Shown piece after piece: positions 35,600-46,491 of a stretch of 64,000 nt of DNA. The stretch's first letter is position 1. The number at the start of each line of letters is the position of its first letter. The position numbers were made by a program, and so were the translations under genes. The notes under the pieces were generated by a model. The model saw nothing but the letters and a program-made list of their open reading frames with translations. It had not been told where the DNA came from and made no database searches. This DNA comes from Heterobilharzia americana (lineage: Eukaryota; Platyhelminthes; Trematoda; Strigeidida; Schistosomatidae), in assembly GCA_944470555.2 (NCBI GenBank), contig OX104127.1, positions 111,814,741-111,878,740 of the forward strand, read 5' to 3'.

Positions 35600-36397
35600 T
35601 TCACCTGAAGGAAGTCCCGTCTTCACTGCCCCGCCTCTTCTGTCGACTTGTTGGTTTTCGCCTGTAGATCTTCGAGTTCGCGTGATAAGACATTAGACAC
35701 AAATCATCATCATCACCATCACCATTAGGGAAATCCAAATCTTCTGGGTTCTTTTCATCGCTCCAGCCAACCGATGCCACTCCTCTCACAGTCCGTTGCA
35801 TGATCCAGTCGAGTCGAGTGGAGTCGACCACAATCAAGGAGATCATCGTTGATGGTAGGTGTCAACCTCGTCTTACTCATGTCCCCTGTCTTCACTTCCA
35901 CTTCAAAGGCGTCACTGAGCTTTCCATTGTGAATCACTTGGCATGTAGCATCCTCGTCGCCATCATCATATAGCATAATGCTGCATTTGAATGAGGTTGA
36001 TAAATGTTTGTGGCATTAAAACTGTGGTGTTGTTGGTGAAGTAGGCATCTGCCTGTCAAATTACTTGACAGTCGACGCAATCGAAGGCCTCCTCAAAGTC
36101 GACGAAGTTCACATCCGGGTTGACTGGCATTCTATACTCTGTTCTATGATGATGCGTAGCGTAGTGTTGCAATTCGATCCACACATGATTTGTTCTTCCT
36201 GAAGCCAGCCAGTCAGCCTGTTCATGTCGTAGTTTTGAATCCAGAGCATCCTTTATTCTCTCTAGGATAATGTGGCTGAATATTTTGCTTGTGCTGGATA
36301 GAGACAACAGCATGATTCCACACCAGTTCTTGCAAAGATTGAGGTCACCGTTGCTACCGAGTTTGACAAGGTAGTCCTTCTCCCAATCAGTCGGCAT
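35600..36397 (-). pseudogene. RTE reverse transcriptase of copy 5, broken
   Basis: The frame from 36397 reads DWEKDYLVKLGSNGDLNLCK and CGIMLLSLSSTSKIFSHIIL, then RHEQADWLASG, and NFVDFEEAFDCVD (motif A) near 36100. The RQGC block is lost to a frame change and stop. The frame from 35846 continues as LDWIMQRTVRGV and PEDLDFPNGDGDDDDLCLMS. The catalytic F-A-D-D is thus replaced by FPNGDGDDDD, a GAT/GGT triplet insertion. Five extra residues (DSTRL) from a 15 bp repeat insertion sit just before WIM. Confidence 0.85.
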
Positions 36398-36405
36398 GTT
36401 AGTAA

Positions 36406-37342
36406 CTCCCAGTTATGCTGCTATTACTGCTTCACCGATTCCGCATCTCTCATTTTATTCGTAGAGATTTACAATATGATTTTAATCGATAGTTCTGTTT
36501 ATGTTATAAGTTAATATGGTAGCTTTTTTTATACCTATCACAATTCGGTTTTCATATGTTCTCTTAAATTTTCTAAAACTTTTTGTACTTCCTTAAATAA
36601 TCAGCATACTGCTTAGCTTGTAACAGTTGTTGGCACCAGACAGAAAAGATGTGATGCACTTTCCTCATAGGTAACTGGATTCAAGCTAGTGAAACAAGAA
36701 TACGCTTCAGAAGTGAAAAAAATACTGGCCTAAACAATGTATTTCATTTAATGATTTCCTTTGTTTTAAATTTTAGTGTGTACTGAATACTGTTTTACTA
36801 GTGTATACAAAAGTCTGTTGTTTTCCGTCAATTTGAGATTGGACAAGTAGATATTATTGACAAAATGCATACACTACTATCTGCTTATCGGCATCAAAAA
36901 TATCCGTATGCCCTTGAAAGTGGATTCTGTCGTCTTATCTGTCAGAACTTTAAGCAGAATAGCCTACTACATCCATAATATCAAGGGACAGAATAACTTC
37001 CGTCTAAGATGGATGTATGTAGTGTGCACGCACTATTCCACATAGCATGTTTGCATGTGTTATACGATTTGTATACTATGATAAGAAATATACCTTCTAG
37101 TTACAGATTTAAAAAAACACTAATTTTGGTGTCTAGGTCCGAAACAGTCTATTCTATGTATTCCTGTTTCGGAATTATGATTACCTACGATAAAAAAATT
37201 GCAAATATTTTCGGTGACATTGTTTTGTTAGATGTAATAAACAAGATTCATGTATCCCTTCAATCAACATACTACCACTAACCTTTATTAGGACTCAAAA
37301 CGATTTATATAAAAATATTTCATATTGGATATGAATGCACGC

Positions 37343-37345
<3 letters not shown>
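36406..37345. other. AT-rich stretch with no gene seen
   Basis: About 0.9 kb. Two ORFs of 62 and 90 codons (36857-37281) have no recognisable family. Confidence 0.45.

Positions 37346-37382
<37 letters not shown>
37346..37382. repeat. (TA)n microsatellite
   Basis: About 18 TA units. Confidence 0.95.
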
Positions 37383-37385
<3 letters not shown>

Positions 37386-38052
37386 CATAGTGAAACCTAC
37401 ATGAAAGGTAAAGCGTTTTTTGTTGAAGCCTATATGGTTGTGGTGTAATAAATACTAGCAGATGAAAACTACAATCATAGTTGAGAGTCTATTCAAGCAT
37501 ACTACTGAAAATCATACTGTCTATATCTAAACCATTTGACTAGTAAACTGACTCATCAGTTGATATAATCAGTTTTAACCTGTACCTTTTTCCTCGGGAA
37601 GATGAGAAATTAATCCCAGTTTGCCATTTTAACATTTGAAGTGAATTTACCGACTTACAAAAATAGTGCTGGCCATGGAAAATACATCCCCCACAATCTC
37701 AAGATTCCAAAATTCCATGAAAATAATTGTTTGCAGTAAATTTTATAACTAGTCAATTTAGATTGTTCCTTGTAATTTTTAGATAGAAAAGAATTGGAAC
37801 TATGGTCAGAATTTCCGGTCAACTACCGGTGGTACGTCCCATAGTAACTATACGTCAGTAAACATTTTATGAAGTTTGATTGATCGAGACTGGTTTAATC
37901 GTTTGGGGACCGGGAAACTTCCTTTTTATTCATCTATTTTATTTTATATACCAGAAAAACTGCAGAAAAAGTTAGTTTGTTGTCAGAAAATAGCAGTTTA
38001 TGGAAGTGAGATGTAACCCTAAAGCCTTTTTAGTAAGGATTCATGGGTATTT
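37383..38052. other. AT-rich stretch with no gene seen
   Basis: No ORF or shared repeat in about 670 bp. Confidence 0.45.
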
Positions 38053-38900
38053 AAAAGTTATGCTCTCTGAGCTGGATCGTTCAATTATGGAGCTTTCATT
38101 GTCATTCTAGACTGCACTGTCAGCACAAACTTCAGAAAGAAGTGAGCCATGGGATTTTCTCCACAAATGGCTTAGTAGCTTCCACTGATGGCCTTGTGTG
38201 TGATTGGTTGCTTTGTCATCGTCTTAATATTTATTTTGATTGGTTGTTTTGTTGACGTGAATTTTGACCGTCTCTTTGCTTCTTATTAGCTTATAGATTT
38301 GGTCAGTGTCAATGTGTCTGTTGACCACTGACTGACTTGAACACCAAGCATCTAAAAATTGTCTGCCGTAATTTGAACTTCCTCTATCCAGCATTTCCAC
38401 ACGTTTCTTGTTCATGGTTGGTTGTATAAACTAATATGAGCAAAGATATATCATAACGCTTCATTACTAGTTGATGTTCATGTAGACGGATGCGAAAAGG
38501 ATGAGCACTCTGTCCAGTGTATTGTCTTTTTTGCAGTTTCTGTAGTTTAGTTCCCAGATAATGTTTGGTTTCACTTCTTTCGCCATTGCATTTGTCGGTT
38601 TGCATAACAGATAGTGAAGACATTCTGTGGGCTTGTGAAGTACAACGATTTCAAAAAGCTTCAATAATCTAGTCGTGATCTCAGAGACTTTCTTCAATTA
38701 AGGTAAGACAATTCTCTTGTTGGTTTTCATGGATGACTTGTTGGTTGACGATGAACAAGCTGACAAGCCACTTGTGGAGAAAATCCCATGGCTCACTTCT
38801 TTTTGAAGTTTGTGCTGATGATGGGGTCAGAGTGAAAACGAAAACTCCGTAGCTAAACCATCCAGCTCAGAGAGTGTAACATCATCAAAACTATCCTCCT
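38053..38900 (-). mobile_element. Penelope-like element copy C between inverted arms
   Basis: A PLE endonuclease tail (38224-38697, minus) lies between a left arm at about 38060-38170 and a right arm at about 38770-38890. The arms are reverse complements: TCTGAGCTGGATCGTTC on the left, and CCATCCAGCTCAGAGAG on the right. They also match, less closely, the fragment at 1805-2030. The arms differ more than those of copy B, so this insertion is older. The arrangement repeats that of copy B: a 5'-truncated PLE with terminal repeats in inverted orientation. Confidence 0.75.
38224..38697 (-). pseudogene. PLE GIY-YIG endonuclease tail, frameshifted
   Basis: The minus-strand frames 38697-38467, 38623-38384 and 38415-38224 together give NIIWELNYRNCKKDNT, then LQKRQYTGQSAHPFRIRLHE with HQLVMKRYDIS, then VEMLDRGSSNYGRQFLDAW, SSQSVVNRHIDTD. 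This is the order of a PLE endonuclease: NC-K, Y-x-G-Q, R-x-HE, and later E-LDRG...R-FLEAW. At least two frameshifts break it. The sequence differs from the family at 8700-9075, so two PLE families are present. Confidence 0.75.
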
Positions 38901-39595
38901 GAGTTACAAATATTCTTCATCATCTCGATTCATCGATATAACGTGAAATTATTTGAAGTAAATAAGTTGTCATAACTTCACCCCTGCCAAAGACTAGCAA
39001 TCTAATCAAAATAAGTACCCAAAACTGGGTAAAGGCTACTTAATCTTTAAAGCAGTCACAAAGTGCTTATAAGTGAAGTATTATTATTCAAAAACGACTC
39101 AAAAGCGTACGCATGTTTCCGCACAGTAATAATAGGTCTTTTCTGGCAAATGATTGAATGAGATAGGTAGTGTTACTTCAATCCAGTCAAGACTCTATCT
39201 TCTAAGATTGGTAGCCACAGAGTTCAGTCAACTAATTGATCGGTAACTGTTATTCGTAAATGAAGTCTCAAAAGCTGGATATTAAAGCCCACTGTATTAC
39301 CGATCAACAAACCTTCTAATAAAGACAATTGAGAAAATACTACCAGTTAAGTAATTAATAACACTACTAAACAAAGAGTAACTTTAAACCATATTAAGTA
39401 CCACAAAGTATAGAAGAAGAAAATAATTTTTCAAAGTAAACAAAGGTGCTGATTAAAGAACTCTTCTGAATAAAACTACTTATTGTCATCACTATCATTA
39501 ACATGACCTTCGTTTACAAGAAGAGACAAATTGAGTAAATGACGCCCAATCATTTAATATTCTTCGTAAACCAAATTCAGTATTACGATTATAAT
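38901..39595. other. AT-rich stretch with no gene seen
   Basis: About 0.7 kb with no feature. Confidence 0.45.
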
Positions 39596-40148
39596 TATTA
39601 TTTGTCACTTAGGTTCCTAGTGTAACATAAGGCTTCAGTAGCACGTCGCCATTTCACCCTCTTCACCGCAGTCTTTTCTACATGGCTTCACGAGGCCCCA
39701 TAGCCTTTCACTTCTTCCTAACACCATCTCCTCCATGTCACCCTCACCTCAAACGCCAAGCTCCTCATTTCCCATATGGTTTCCACTCGATGGCCTGGCC
39801 TAGCCTCGTCCACTCATTGCATATCCAATCTAGTCAATCTCCACTCTCCCATCCTGCATATTTGTTGAGCGATAGCTTCTCGCTTCATTGGTTCATTGCC
39901 ACCAACAGGAAGTTCCCTCTTCCCCATTCTTATTATTCCCGCCACCCATCTATCTTCATCTATCTTCAGTTTCAGCATCGAGTGAGAGTAGGTGGCAGCT
40001 GTTGATGATGAATGACTGTAGTTTGTTGGAAATGCTCTTCGTAACGCACCACCAAGTCTCTCAACCATCACATCGAAGCACTGACTTACTTGACTGAATG
40101 AACTAGTGTTGAAAATCGGGATGTTGTTCACACTTCTTACTGATTGTA

Positions 40149-40188
40149 GTGCAGTGCAGTGCAGTGCAGTACAGTGCAGTGCAGTACA
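40149..40188. repeat. (GTGCA)n pentamer tract, eight units
   Basis: Eight units, two of them GTACA. Same position as the tract in copy 5 but one unit shorter. Confidence 0.9.
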
Positions 40189-40542
40189 GTAGATCTCCAT
40201 ACTGATTTCAGATTACTGATGGTCTGACTTACTGTCTTTCCGAATCTGGTTGCTCTGACATCGTCATCTGTGCCTGTGCCGTGTATAGTTGAAACGATGT
40301 TGCCTTGCCTGACTGGGTATGTGAGAGGGACTACTTCCTTTAGGTTTCTCGCGTTGATGGTGATTGGTGCCTCTTGTTGCTGATGTTAATGTGTTGTTGG
40401 TTGGGAATCTTCATCACCCCTATCTCTGTCTCATCTACGTTCACCTGAAGGAAGTCCCGTCTTCACTGCCCCGCCTCTTCTGTCGACTTGTTGGTTTTCG
40501 CCTGTAGATCTTCGAGTTCGCGTGATAAGACATTAGACACAA

Positions 40543-40568
40543 ATCATCATCATCACCATCACCATTAG
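40543..40568. repeat. ATC/ACC triplet tract in the RT catalytic box
   Basis: Read on the minus strand this is GGT/GAT triplets that code GDGDDDD in place of the usual F-A-D-D. Copy 5 has the same tract at about 35703-35728. Confidence 0.85.
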
Positions 40569-40645
40569 GGAAATCCAAATCTTCTGGGTTCTTTTCATCG
40601 CTCCAGCCAACCGATGCCACTCCTCTCACAGTCCGTTGCATGATC

Positions 40646-40665
40646 CAGTCGAGTCGAGTGGAGTC
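40646..40665. repeat. GAGTC-type pentamer repeat
   Basis: About four GAGTC/GAGTG units. Copy 5 has it at 35806-35825. Copy 3 lacks the expansion at its homologous site (about 12690-12702). The 15 bp gain adds five residues in frame. Confidence 0.8.
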
Positions 40666-42254
40666 GACCACAATCAAGGAGATCATCGTTGATGGTAGGT
40701 GTCAACCTCGTCTTACTCATGTCCCCTGTCTTCACTTCCACTTCAAAGGCGTCACTGAGCTTTCCATTGTGAATCACTTGGCATGTAGCATCCTCGTCGC
40801 CATCATCATATAGCATAATGCTGCATTTGAATGAGGTTGATAAATGTTTGTGGCATTAAAACTGTGGTGTTGTTGGTGAAGTAGGCATCTGCCTGTCAAA
40901 TTACTTGACAGTCGACGCAATCGAAGGCCTCCTCAAAGTCGACGAAGTTCACATCCGGGGTTGACTGGCATTCTATACTCTGTTCTATGATGATGCGTAG
41001 CGTAGTGTTGCAATTCGATCCACACATGATTTGTTCTTCCTGAAGCCAGCCAGTCAGCCTGTTCATGTCGTAGTTTTGAATCCAGAGCATCCTTTATTCT
41101 CTCTAGGATAATGTGGCTGAATATTTTGCTTGTGCTGGACAGAGACAGCAGCATGATTCCACACCAGTTCTTGCAAGGATTTCGGTCACCAAGCTTCGCG
41201 AGTTTGACAAGGTAGCCTTTCTTGCAACCAATCGGCAGGTACCCTTCCTTCCAAATCATCTGCAATAGTGGTGTGAGCATGTCCGCTATTGTCTCTGCAT
41301 CTGTTTTCAGTGCTTCTGACGGGGTTCCATCTGGTCTTGATGCTTTCTCGTATTTCAGCATGTTTATGGTGCTGAGGACTTGACTTCTGCTTTTGTTGGA
41401 GGGTTTGTGTTAACTGGGTTGTTGATGGCGTTTCTGGTCGAGTTGCAGGTTGTAGTAGTAGTTCTGATCTATTCAAGAGCATTTTGAAGTGATCAGCTGA
41501 TCGTTTCCTTTGTTTCTCCTCTTTGCTAACTAACTTTCCTTCACTATCCTTCATTCATTCCATTTGTGTTGATCTGTTTCCTACCAGATGGTGAGTATCC
41601 TGGTTATTTGATATAATGTTGTCAGGTCTCTGTCTCTTCTACCTGCAGCCTATTCTGCTTCACTTGCTAGTGTGTTGTAGAAGTGTCTTCTGTCTTTGAG
41701 CGTACTCCTCTTCACTTCTATGTCCAGTGTAGTGTTTTATAGGGTGTTTTGATTTCCTTCTTTGATAGTTCATCCTTGTGCTGATTTATCTTCTGCTTCA
41801 CCATCACCATCTTCCCCTTCCTCCTCTATCAGCATCCATGTGTCCGTTGAAATCCATCCCATTCTTTGTCGTGCTTCTTCTTCCTTCTTAATACGGTTAT
41901 GCAGGTTTCTTTCCAAATCTCTTTCAAAGAGTTCCAGTGTTCTTCCTCGCAGGTTCCTTCACAGATATTCCTCAATATCCATCTCCCATTTTGTCCTAAT
42001 GGCTGACGTTAAAAATTCATTTGTAGTTTCGCCCTTCAGTTTAGTGTCTGGGTGTTGAACGTGAACTGTTGTCTATCACAAACTTCTTTGAATTGAAGAC
42101 TTTGAACTTGATTTTGAAGGTGGATCCCTTCCACTAGATAGTGGTGTGAGTGGTGCGAACCCACATCTGCTCCCTTTCTTCATCTGATCTTGTGTCCAGT
42201 AGGCTGTGTCTCCATCACCACTTTACTCACATTGAGATGAAGTCGATCTGATTT

Positions 42255-42286
42255 GTAGTGTAGTGTAGTGCAGTGTAGTGTAGTGT
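42255..42286. repeat. GTAGT/GTGTA pentamer tract
   Basis: About six units (one GTGCA variant) in the endonuclease region of copy 6. The homologous site in copy 1 (near 7475) has a single TAGTGTG. Confidence 0.85.
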
Positions 42287-42389
42287 GTCCTGTCTGGTGT
42301 CTGGTGAAATCAAATGCATGTCACCGCCTTTTGAATATCCTTGTGTTTGCACACACTGCATCGCCTCCAATCACGAGATCGTTGAATGC

Positions 42390-43068
42390 TCAGAAATCTG
42401 CAAACACTTCTCCATTCTCGTTCACCTCATCGAGTGCTTCTCGACCCATGATTGATTCCCTTCGTGTGTTGTCCACTCCCAGTTTGGCATTCATCTCACT
42501 CCACTCATTCGAATTCCGTGTCGCCATCTTCGGTGGTGTCTTGTCTAGTAATGATTGCAGTTGTTTGTAGAATTCCTCCCTCTTCTCTTCATCCGGATTA
42601 TTTGTAGGTGCGTAGCACTGGCATTGTATGGTTGTGACTCTCCTTCCTTGTGAGTTGAGTGTTGCTGTCATGATCCTGATCCTGATCCTGATCCTGCAGA
42701 AGGAGATTGGTTCCCACTGCATGACAGAGAGCCTTCGATGCTGTTGGAGACTTGATGATAGCCACTCGAAAACTCAGTGTTCTGTGCTCGTGGTTGTTGT
42801 GTCGTCTGTGTGACAATATCCGAGTAGATTATTGACTCCTCTCCAGTTGACAGTTTTGTAGAGTCCACTTCCATTCGATCTGCCGTTCCTCGCAGATTCC
42901 TAGCACTTTCATGTCATACTTTCTCATTTCTTTTGTAATCTCAGCAGCCTTGCTAGGTTCAAACATAGTGTGGAAAGTGCATGTCCCCATGTTTACTTTC
43001 GCTTTCATTGATAGACGGAGACACATCGCCCGATTGGCTTCCCGAAGACTTTCATCAACCGGCGTCAT
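42390..43068 (-). pseudogene. RTE endonuclease of copy 6, frameshifted
   Basis: The frame from 43068 reads MTPVDESLREANRAMCLRLS, then KVNMGTCTFHTMFEPSKAAE and KEMRKYDMKVLGICEERQIE. It then moves to frames containing GEESIIYSD and LLQDQDQDQDHDSNTQLTRK, and finally CYAPTNNPDEEKREEFYKQL and DEVNENGEVFADF. This is the endonuclease order of copy 1. E-x-R-W is disrupted (EERQIEWKW), so a catalytic glutamate region is altered. The Q-D repeat comes from a GATCCT hexamer expansion at 42672-42696. Confidence 0.85.
42672..42696. repeat. (GATCCT)4 hexamer tract
   Basis: Four units coding Q-D repeats on the minus strand. Copy 1 has one GATCAT at the homologous site (about 7834). Confidence 0.9.
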
Positions 43069-43236
43069 TTTGTCTCCCCGATTCCAGTGAGGAATAAGTT
43101 TGTTTTTGTTTTATATTTTTTCTGTGCTATGAAGTCACTGTAGCGGCTGGGTTGATATTCCGGTGTTTGGTTGGTATCCCTATGCCCAGCTTTCCCTCTT
43201 TATCCGGGCTTAGGACCAGCTGGTAACTAGTTAACT

Positions 43237-44574
43237 GAATTCATAAGTGGGTTAAAAGCATCAAGTTGCTCTAATATTTATGTGTAAAGAAGCAAAGCTA
43301 GTAAACTATTCAATAATTAGGAGTTATTTTACAAAACCACTTAGTCAGATGAATGAATCATCGGAAACGTAAGTAATCAACTCTGTAACTTTTAAAGATA
43401 GGTGTCAGCCTTAACAGGTTATTATGAGAGAAAAAGTTTCAAATTTTGGTATATAATAAAATGTCATTAATCCTGCTTTTAAAAAGTGGAGACATGACTT
43501 TCAAAGTGGTTTAACATGCTTTCAACCAGGAGAATAACTGTGATTATAGACTGACACCCTCTAGTGAGAACCTTTGTATCAGTACTCTAATCTAGAGGAC
43601 AATACTAACCAATGTAACTTGAAAATATGAAAGAATTGTAGACCTCTTTGTCCAAAACTGTTTTTTACAACTTAACATCTATATCCAGATTACATCACCT
43701 TCAGAAAATCAGATTTATTTCCAAGTGTGGTTGCTATGTTTAAGTTTGACGATAAAATAAATGTGCTTTGGGAGCATATCATTAAAAAACTTGATTATTC
43801 AGTCATTTTTCTCTTTAAAACTAAGGAGTTGATCAAATATACTAAGCGTATCTTTTAGTCAGGTTGTACGACCAGACTGTTTTGTGATCCTTAGTATTAA
43901 GAAAAAAATAGTACATGAGCCTAAGTAAAAGTAGCCTTTTTTCTAGCAAACTCTTTAAATTTACCCGTTTACCGTAATTCTATTCAAAAGATGTTTATCA
44001 ATCCTACGTCTATAACATCGAAGGTGTGTATAGCCCAATAAAAACTAATGTGGTCTACCTATCTGCTTACAATCATACTGATTTTCTGAAAAGGAATTCA
44101 AGAGTTTTAATGATTATTTCTGTGAAATGACTCATAAAAACCAGCTGCGTCGGTAAATCGTAGAGGATTTTATGCTTTTAAAAAATTAGTGTGATTAAGA
44201 AATGGGTGAGGATAAAGTACGTGAAAATATCACTAAAAATTTTAACTCTGACGAGAAAGCATAATGAAAATAGAAGAATGAAAAGACTACTAGATTTTCA
44301 AATTCTTGTTATCTGGGATTTTGCCCATATTCCCCTTGAGAGTAGGATGAAAATTTTGCTTTTTACAAAAATTAAATCATCGGATGAGTGTAAGCACCGT
44401 CAAAAGTGTTTCGGTGTGTGATTGACTTGAAATAAATATTGACTGAATGGAAACTATTTGTTGATACTTTTATTTTCTCATTTTTATACCAAACTGAAAT
44501 AATCGACTTGCGGCTGCTATGAAAACGTTTTGATATTATGATTTGCTAAAACATCAAACTTTACCCAACGCAAA
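43237..44574. other. AT-rich stretch with no gene seen
   Basis: About 1.3 kb. A lysine-rich 76-codon ORF at 44191-44421 has no recognisable family. Confidence 0.45.
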
Positions 44575-44760
44575 ATGAGTGGCTACCGTGACTTGGTAGC
44601 CTTGTATATAACGTTGTAATGTTTCAATTGATAGAAGTTGGGTTCCACTGCCAGTGAGAACAATATAAGTCACTAGGAGGCAGATATACCCAGCTAGCAA
44701 GTCCCAATGTGGACGAAGCGCTTAGATTCCACTACTCAGTTCCACCAAACAAATTTTTAC
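44575..44760 (+). mobile_element. Smα-like SINE, family A copy 3, decayed
   Basis: tRNA-like head with GTTGGGTTCCACTGCC as a B-box-like word (about 44637-44652). The hammerhead segment follows at about 44680-44735: CAGATATACCCAG, CTAGCAA (for CUGANGA), GTCC...GGAC, GAA, GCGC, then GATTCCACTAC. Stem II and GAA survive. The core heptamer is broken. Confidence 0.6.
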
Positions 44761-45182
44761 TAGAGTAAACATCTACCTATTTGAAACTAATTAAATGTAT
44801 ATAATTCGTATACATGCGTGAGTTTTGAATGTACGTGAGTTGTGTAGACTGTTGCATACCCTACTTTAGTATTGGGGAATTACAGCATTCACCATATCTT
44901 TCCTTCACGCAAATATATTTCAAAGTCAAGTAGTCAAATATGCTGATGGATGAACACAGGAGAACTGAGTGGACTTTAGAAAATGGTCGTAGAGTTATCG
45001 TGTGAGGTTTACAATCCTAACACTGTACAAAAATATGCTATTCATACTCACTACTACATACACGCTAATTGATTCACTAAAACGAAGTATTACAGAGAAT
45101 CATCATTATTGATGTTCTGGATTAGAGTTCTTAAGAATAATTTATGTTAGTCAACTTATTTATATCAGGTTGATATCCATCA
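44761..45182. other. AT-rich spacer
   Basis: About 420 bp with no feature. Confidence 0.45.
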
Positions 45183-45462
45183 TGGAATGACGTTAGCTGG
45201 AGAACCATTCGAAATCTGGAGGCACTTGACACCCGTTTTGATCTGGTATAAGGTTCCTCAACAGCGTACAACCCTGACCACACCAGGGACCGAACCCAGG
45301 GGCTTCAGGTCTCGTGTCCAGCACGTTGCCACTAAATCACTGGATTGGCATTCACTGATTCATATTTTCTACTTCTGTCAGTCCAAGATACAGGGTGAAG
45401 CAGCTGTTCAGTGTTCCCAGATTTCCAATGGTTTTCCAGCTAATGTCAGTCCATGATGAATA
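45183..45462. mobile_element. Composite family B SINE, copy 4
   Basis: Two pieces in opposite orientation. 45183-45350 is a minus-strand copy. Its 3' end faces left (reverse complement of TCTCCAGCTAACGTCA), and a tRNA-like head with CTGGGTTCGGTCCCTGG is at about 45286-45302 reversed. 45380-45462 is a plus-strand 3' end with a hammerhead remnant (GAAGCAGCTGTTCAGTG, that is GAA, GCAG/CTGT, T) and then CCAGCTAATGTCAGTCCATG. The 5' half of the hammerhead core is degraded to CTGTCAG. Confidence 0.6.
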
Positions 45463-46490
45463 TCAACCTGTAAATCAATAAATAAATCTCCACAAACCTC
45501 TGAAGTGAAGTCATTGATAAGCTTTCCGGTACATTAATGAATGTTTGGTAATACCCCCTGACCTTCTTATCATCTTTAAAATGATGATCGTAAAAAAATG
45601 AACAAAAGCGGGAAGAAGAGAAACAATAAGCCATAAAAGTGTTATTTTTAACTCAGATGTTCAACCAATATGACGAAAAAAGAAGAAAAATACAGTTAGG
45701 CTGGACATCTTTTTCATGCAAAGACAAGCATTCAAGCTTGTAATCAATCACATTTAGATAAACAGTCTGTGTTTATTTATTTATGCAAGTAAGAATGAAT
45801 CATTTTGAGTAACAATTAAAAATGTGGACACTGTTTAGTTCATATAGTTTTAAGCATGTGAACATCGATAAATAAACAAAACTACACACTTTTTTATTGA
45901 ATGTCAGTTTAACTTTATAACTGAGAGTCATACATTTAGATGAATTTGTACACAGAAAGTATCAGTTGTTCTTTCAGTATGATTTTACACGGTTATTTTG
46001 CATTCAGTCGGTAAAGTATAAAATGTGTGAAGGTATTCTGTGTAAATAAATGTTCAGTAAGTTATAACAACAAAAGTGTCACATTTGTCTAATTTCTGTT
46101 GTAAACAGGGAGAACTGTATGATTTATTTCCACTTTGGTTACCGAAATTAAAAGTTATCGTTTTCAATATCAGTTTGAGTGTTGTAGTATTAAAAGTTTT
46201 TTCAGCTTGTGTTTGTAAAGATTACTGTTCACCTCTTTCCACGGTAAATGTTCTCAACTTTAAACAGTTATTTTTCTCTTATTAGTATAAAGAAATTAAT
46301 CAAATAACGATGATGGATGAAGCCCAAATGAAGTTTAGTTGACTAATAAAAACCTATGTAGTATGAAAGGTCTGAGTGTATACGATGATTCAGTAAAATT
46401 TAAAGGAGACCAAATGGGATACTGGAATTTGAACTTCCTAATAGTCAGTGGAAGAAAGTTTGTTAGTGTTTACTCTCTTATGAATTTTTG
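45463..46490. other. AT-rich stretch with no gene seen
   Basis: About 1 kb, no feature. Confidence 0.45.
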
Positions 46491-46491
46491 G

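Larger units (their letters stand above)
34737..36405 (-). mobile_element. RTE-clade LINE, copy 5, 5' truncated
   Basis: Minus-strand RTE copy from its 3' end (reverse complement of CACTAGGAACCCAAGGGAC at about 34740) to the middle of the RT at about 36400. It lacks the endonuclease. The block 34993-36294 is nearly identical to 39834-41136 of copy 6. Outside that block the two diverge at both ends, while the 3' end instead resembles copy 4. It carries the pentamer tract, the expanded catalytic box and the GAGTC repeats described separately. Confidence 0.9.
40441..41554 (-). pseudogene. RTE reverse transcriptase of copy 6, broken
   Basis: Minus-strand frames give KYEKASRPDGTPSEALKT (about 41355), then KKGYLVKLAKLGDRNPCKNW, GIMLLSLSSTSKIFSHIIL, NFVDFEEAFDCVD (motif A, near 40940) and EDLDFPNGDGDDDDLCLMS (motif C region, near 40570). 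A single base makes the frame here differ from copy 5 (41361-40933 compared with 36397-36056). The catalytic box has the same triplet insertion as copy 5, and the RQGC block is likewise unreadable. Confidence 0.85.
39596..43236 (-). mobile_element. RTE-clade LINE, copy 6, near full length
   Basis: About 3.6 kb, the most complete RTE copy. Its 5' end near 43236 (reverse complement of CTGGTAACTAGTTAACTG) parallels the 5' end of copy 1 at about 8340. Next come the endonuclease (42390-43068), linker (41560-42380), RT (40441-41554) and post-RT tail (39814-40200), with a TAATAA-type 3' end at 39596. The order and length fit the RTE clade and SR2-like elements. It is broken by frameshifts, lost blocks and at least five tandem-repeat expansions. 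It resembles copy 5 (1.3 kb block) much more than copies 1-3. Confidence 0.9.

Noticed and set aside
38770..38900. Hammerhead in the PLE arm (CTGATGATGG...GAAAAC).
   Set aside because: The heptamer and a GAAA occur in order, but the bases that must pair at the base of stem II do not, in any of the three copies compared (1805-2030, 38060-38170, 38770-38890). Not convincing.
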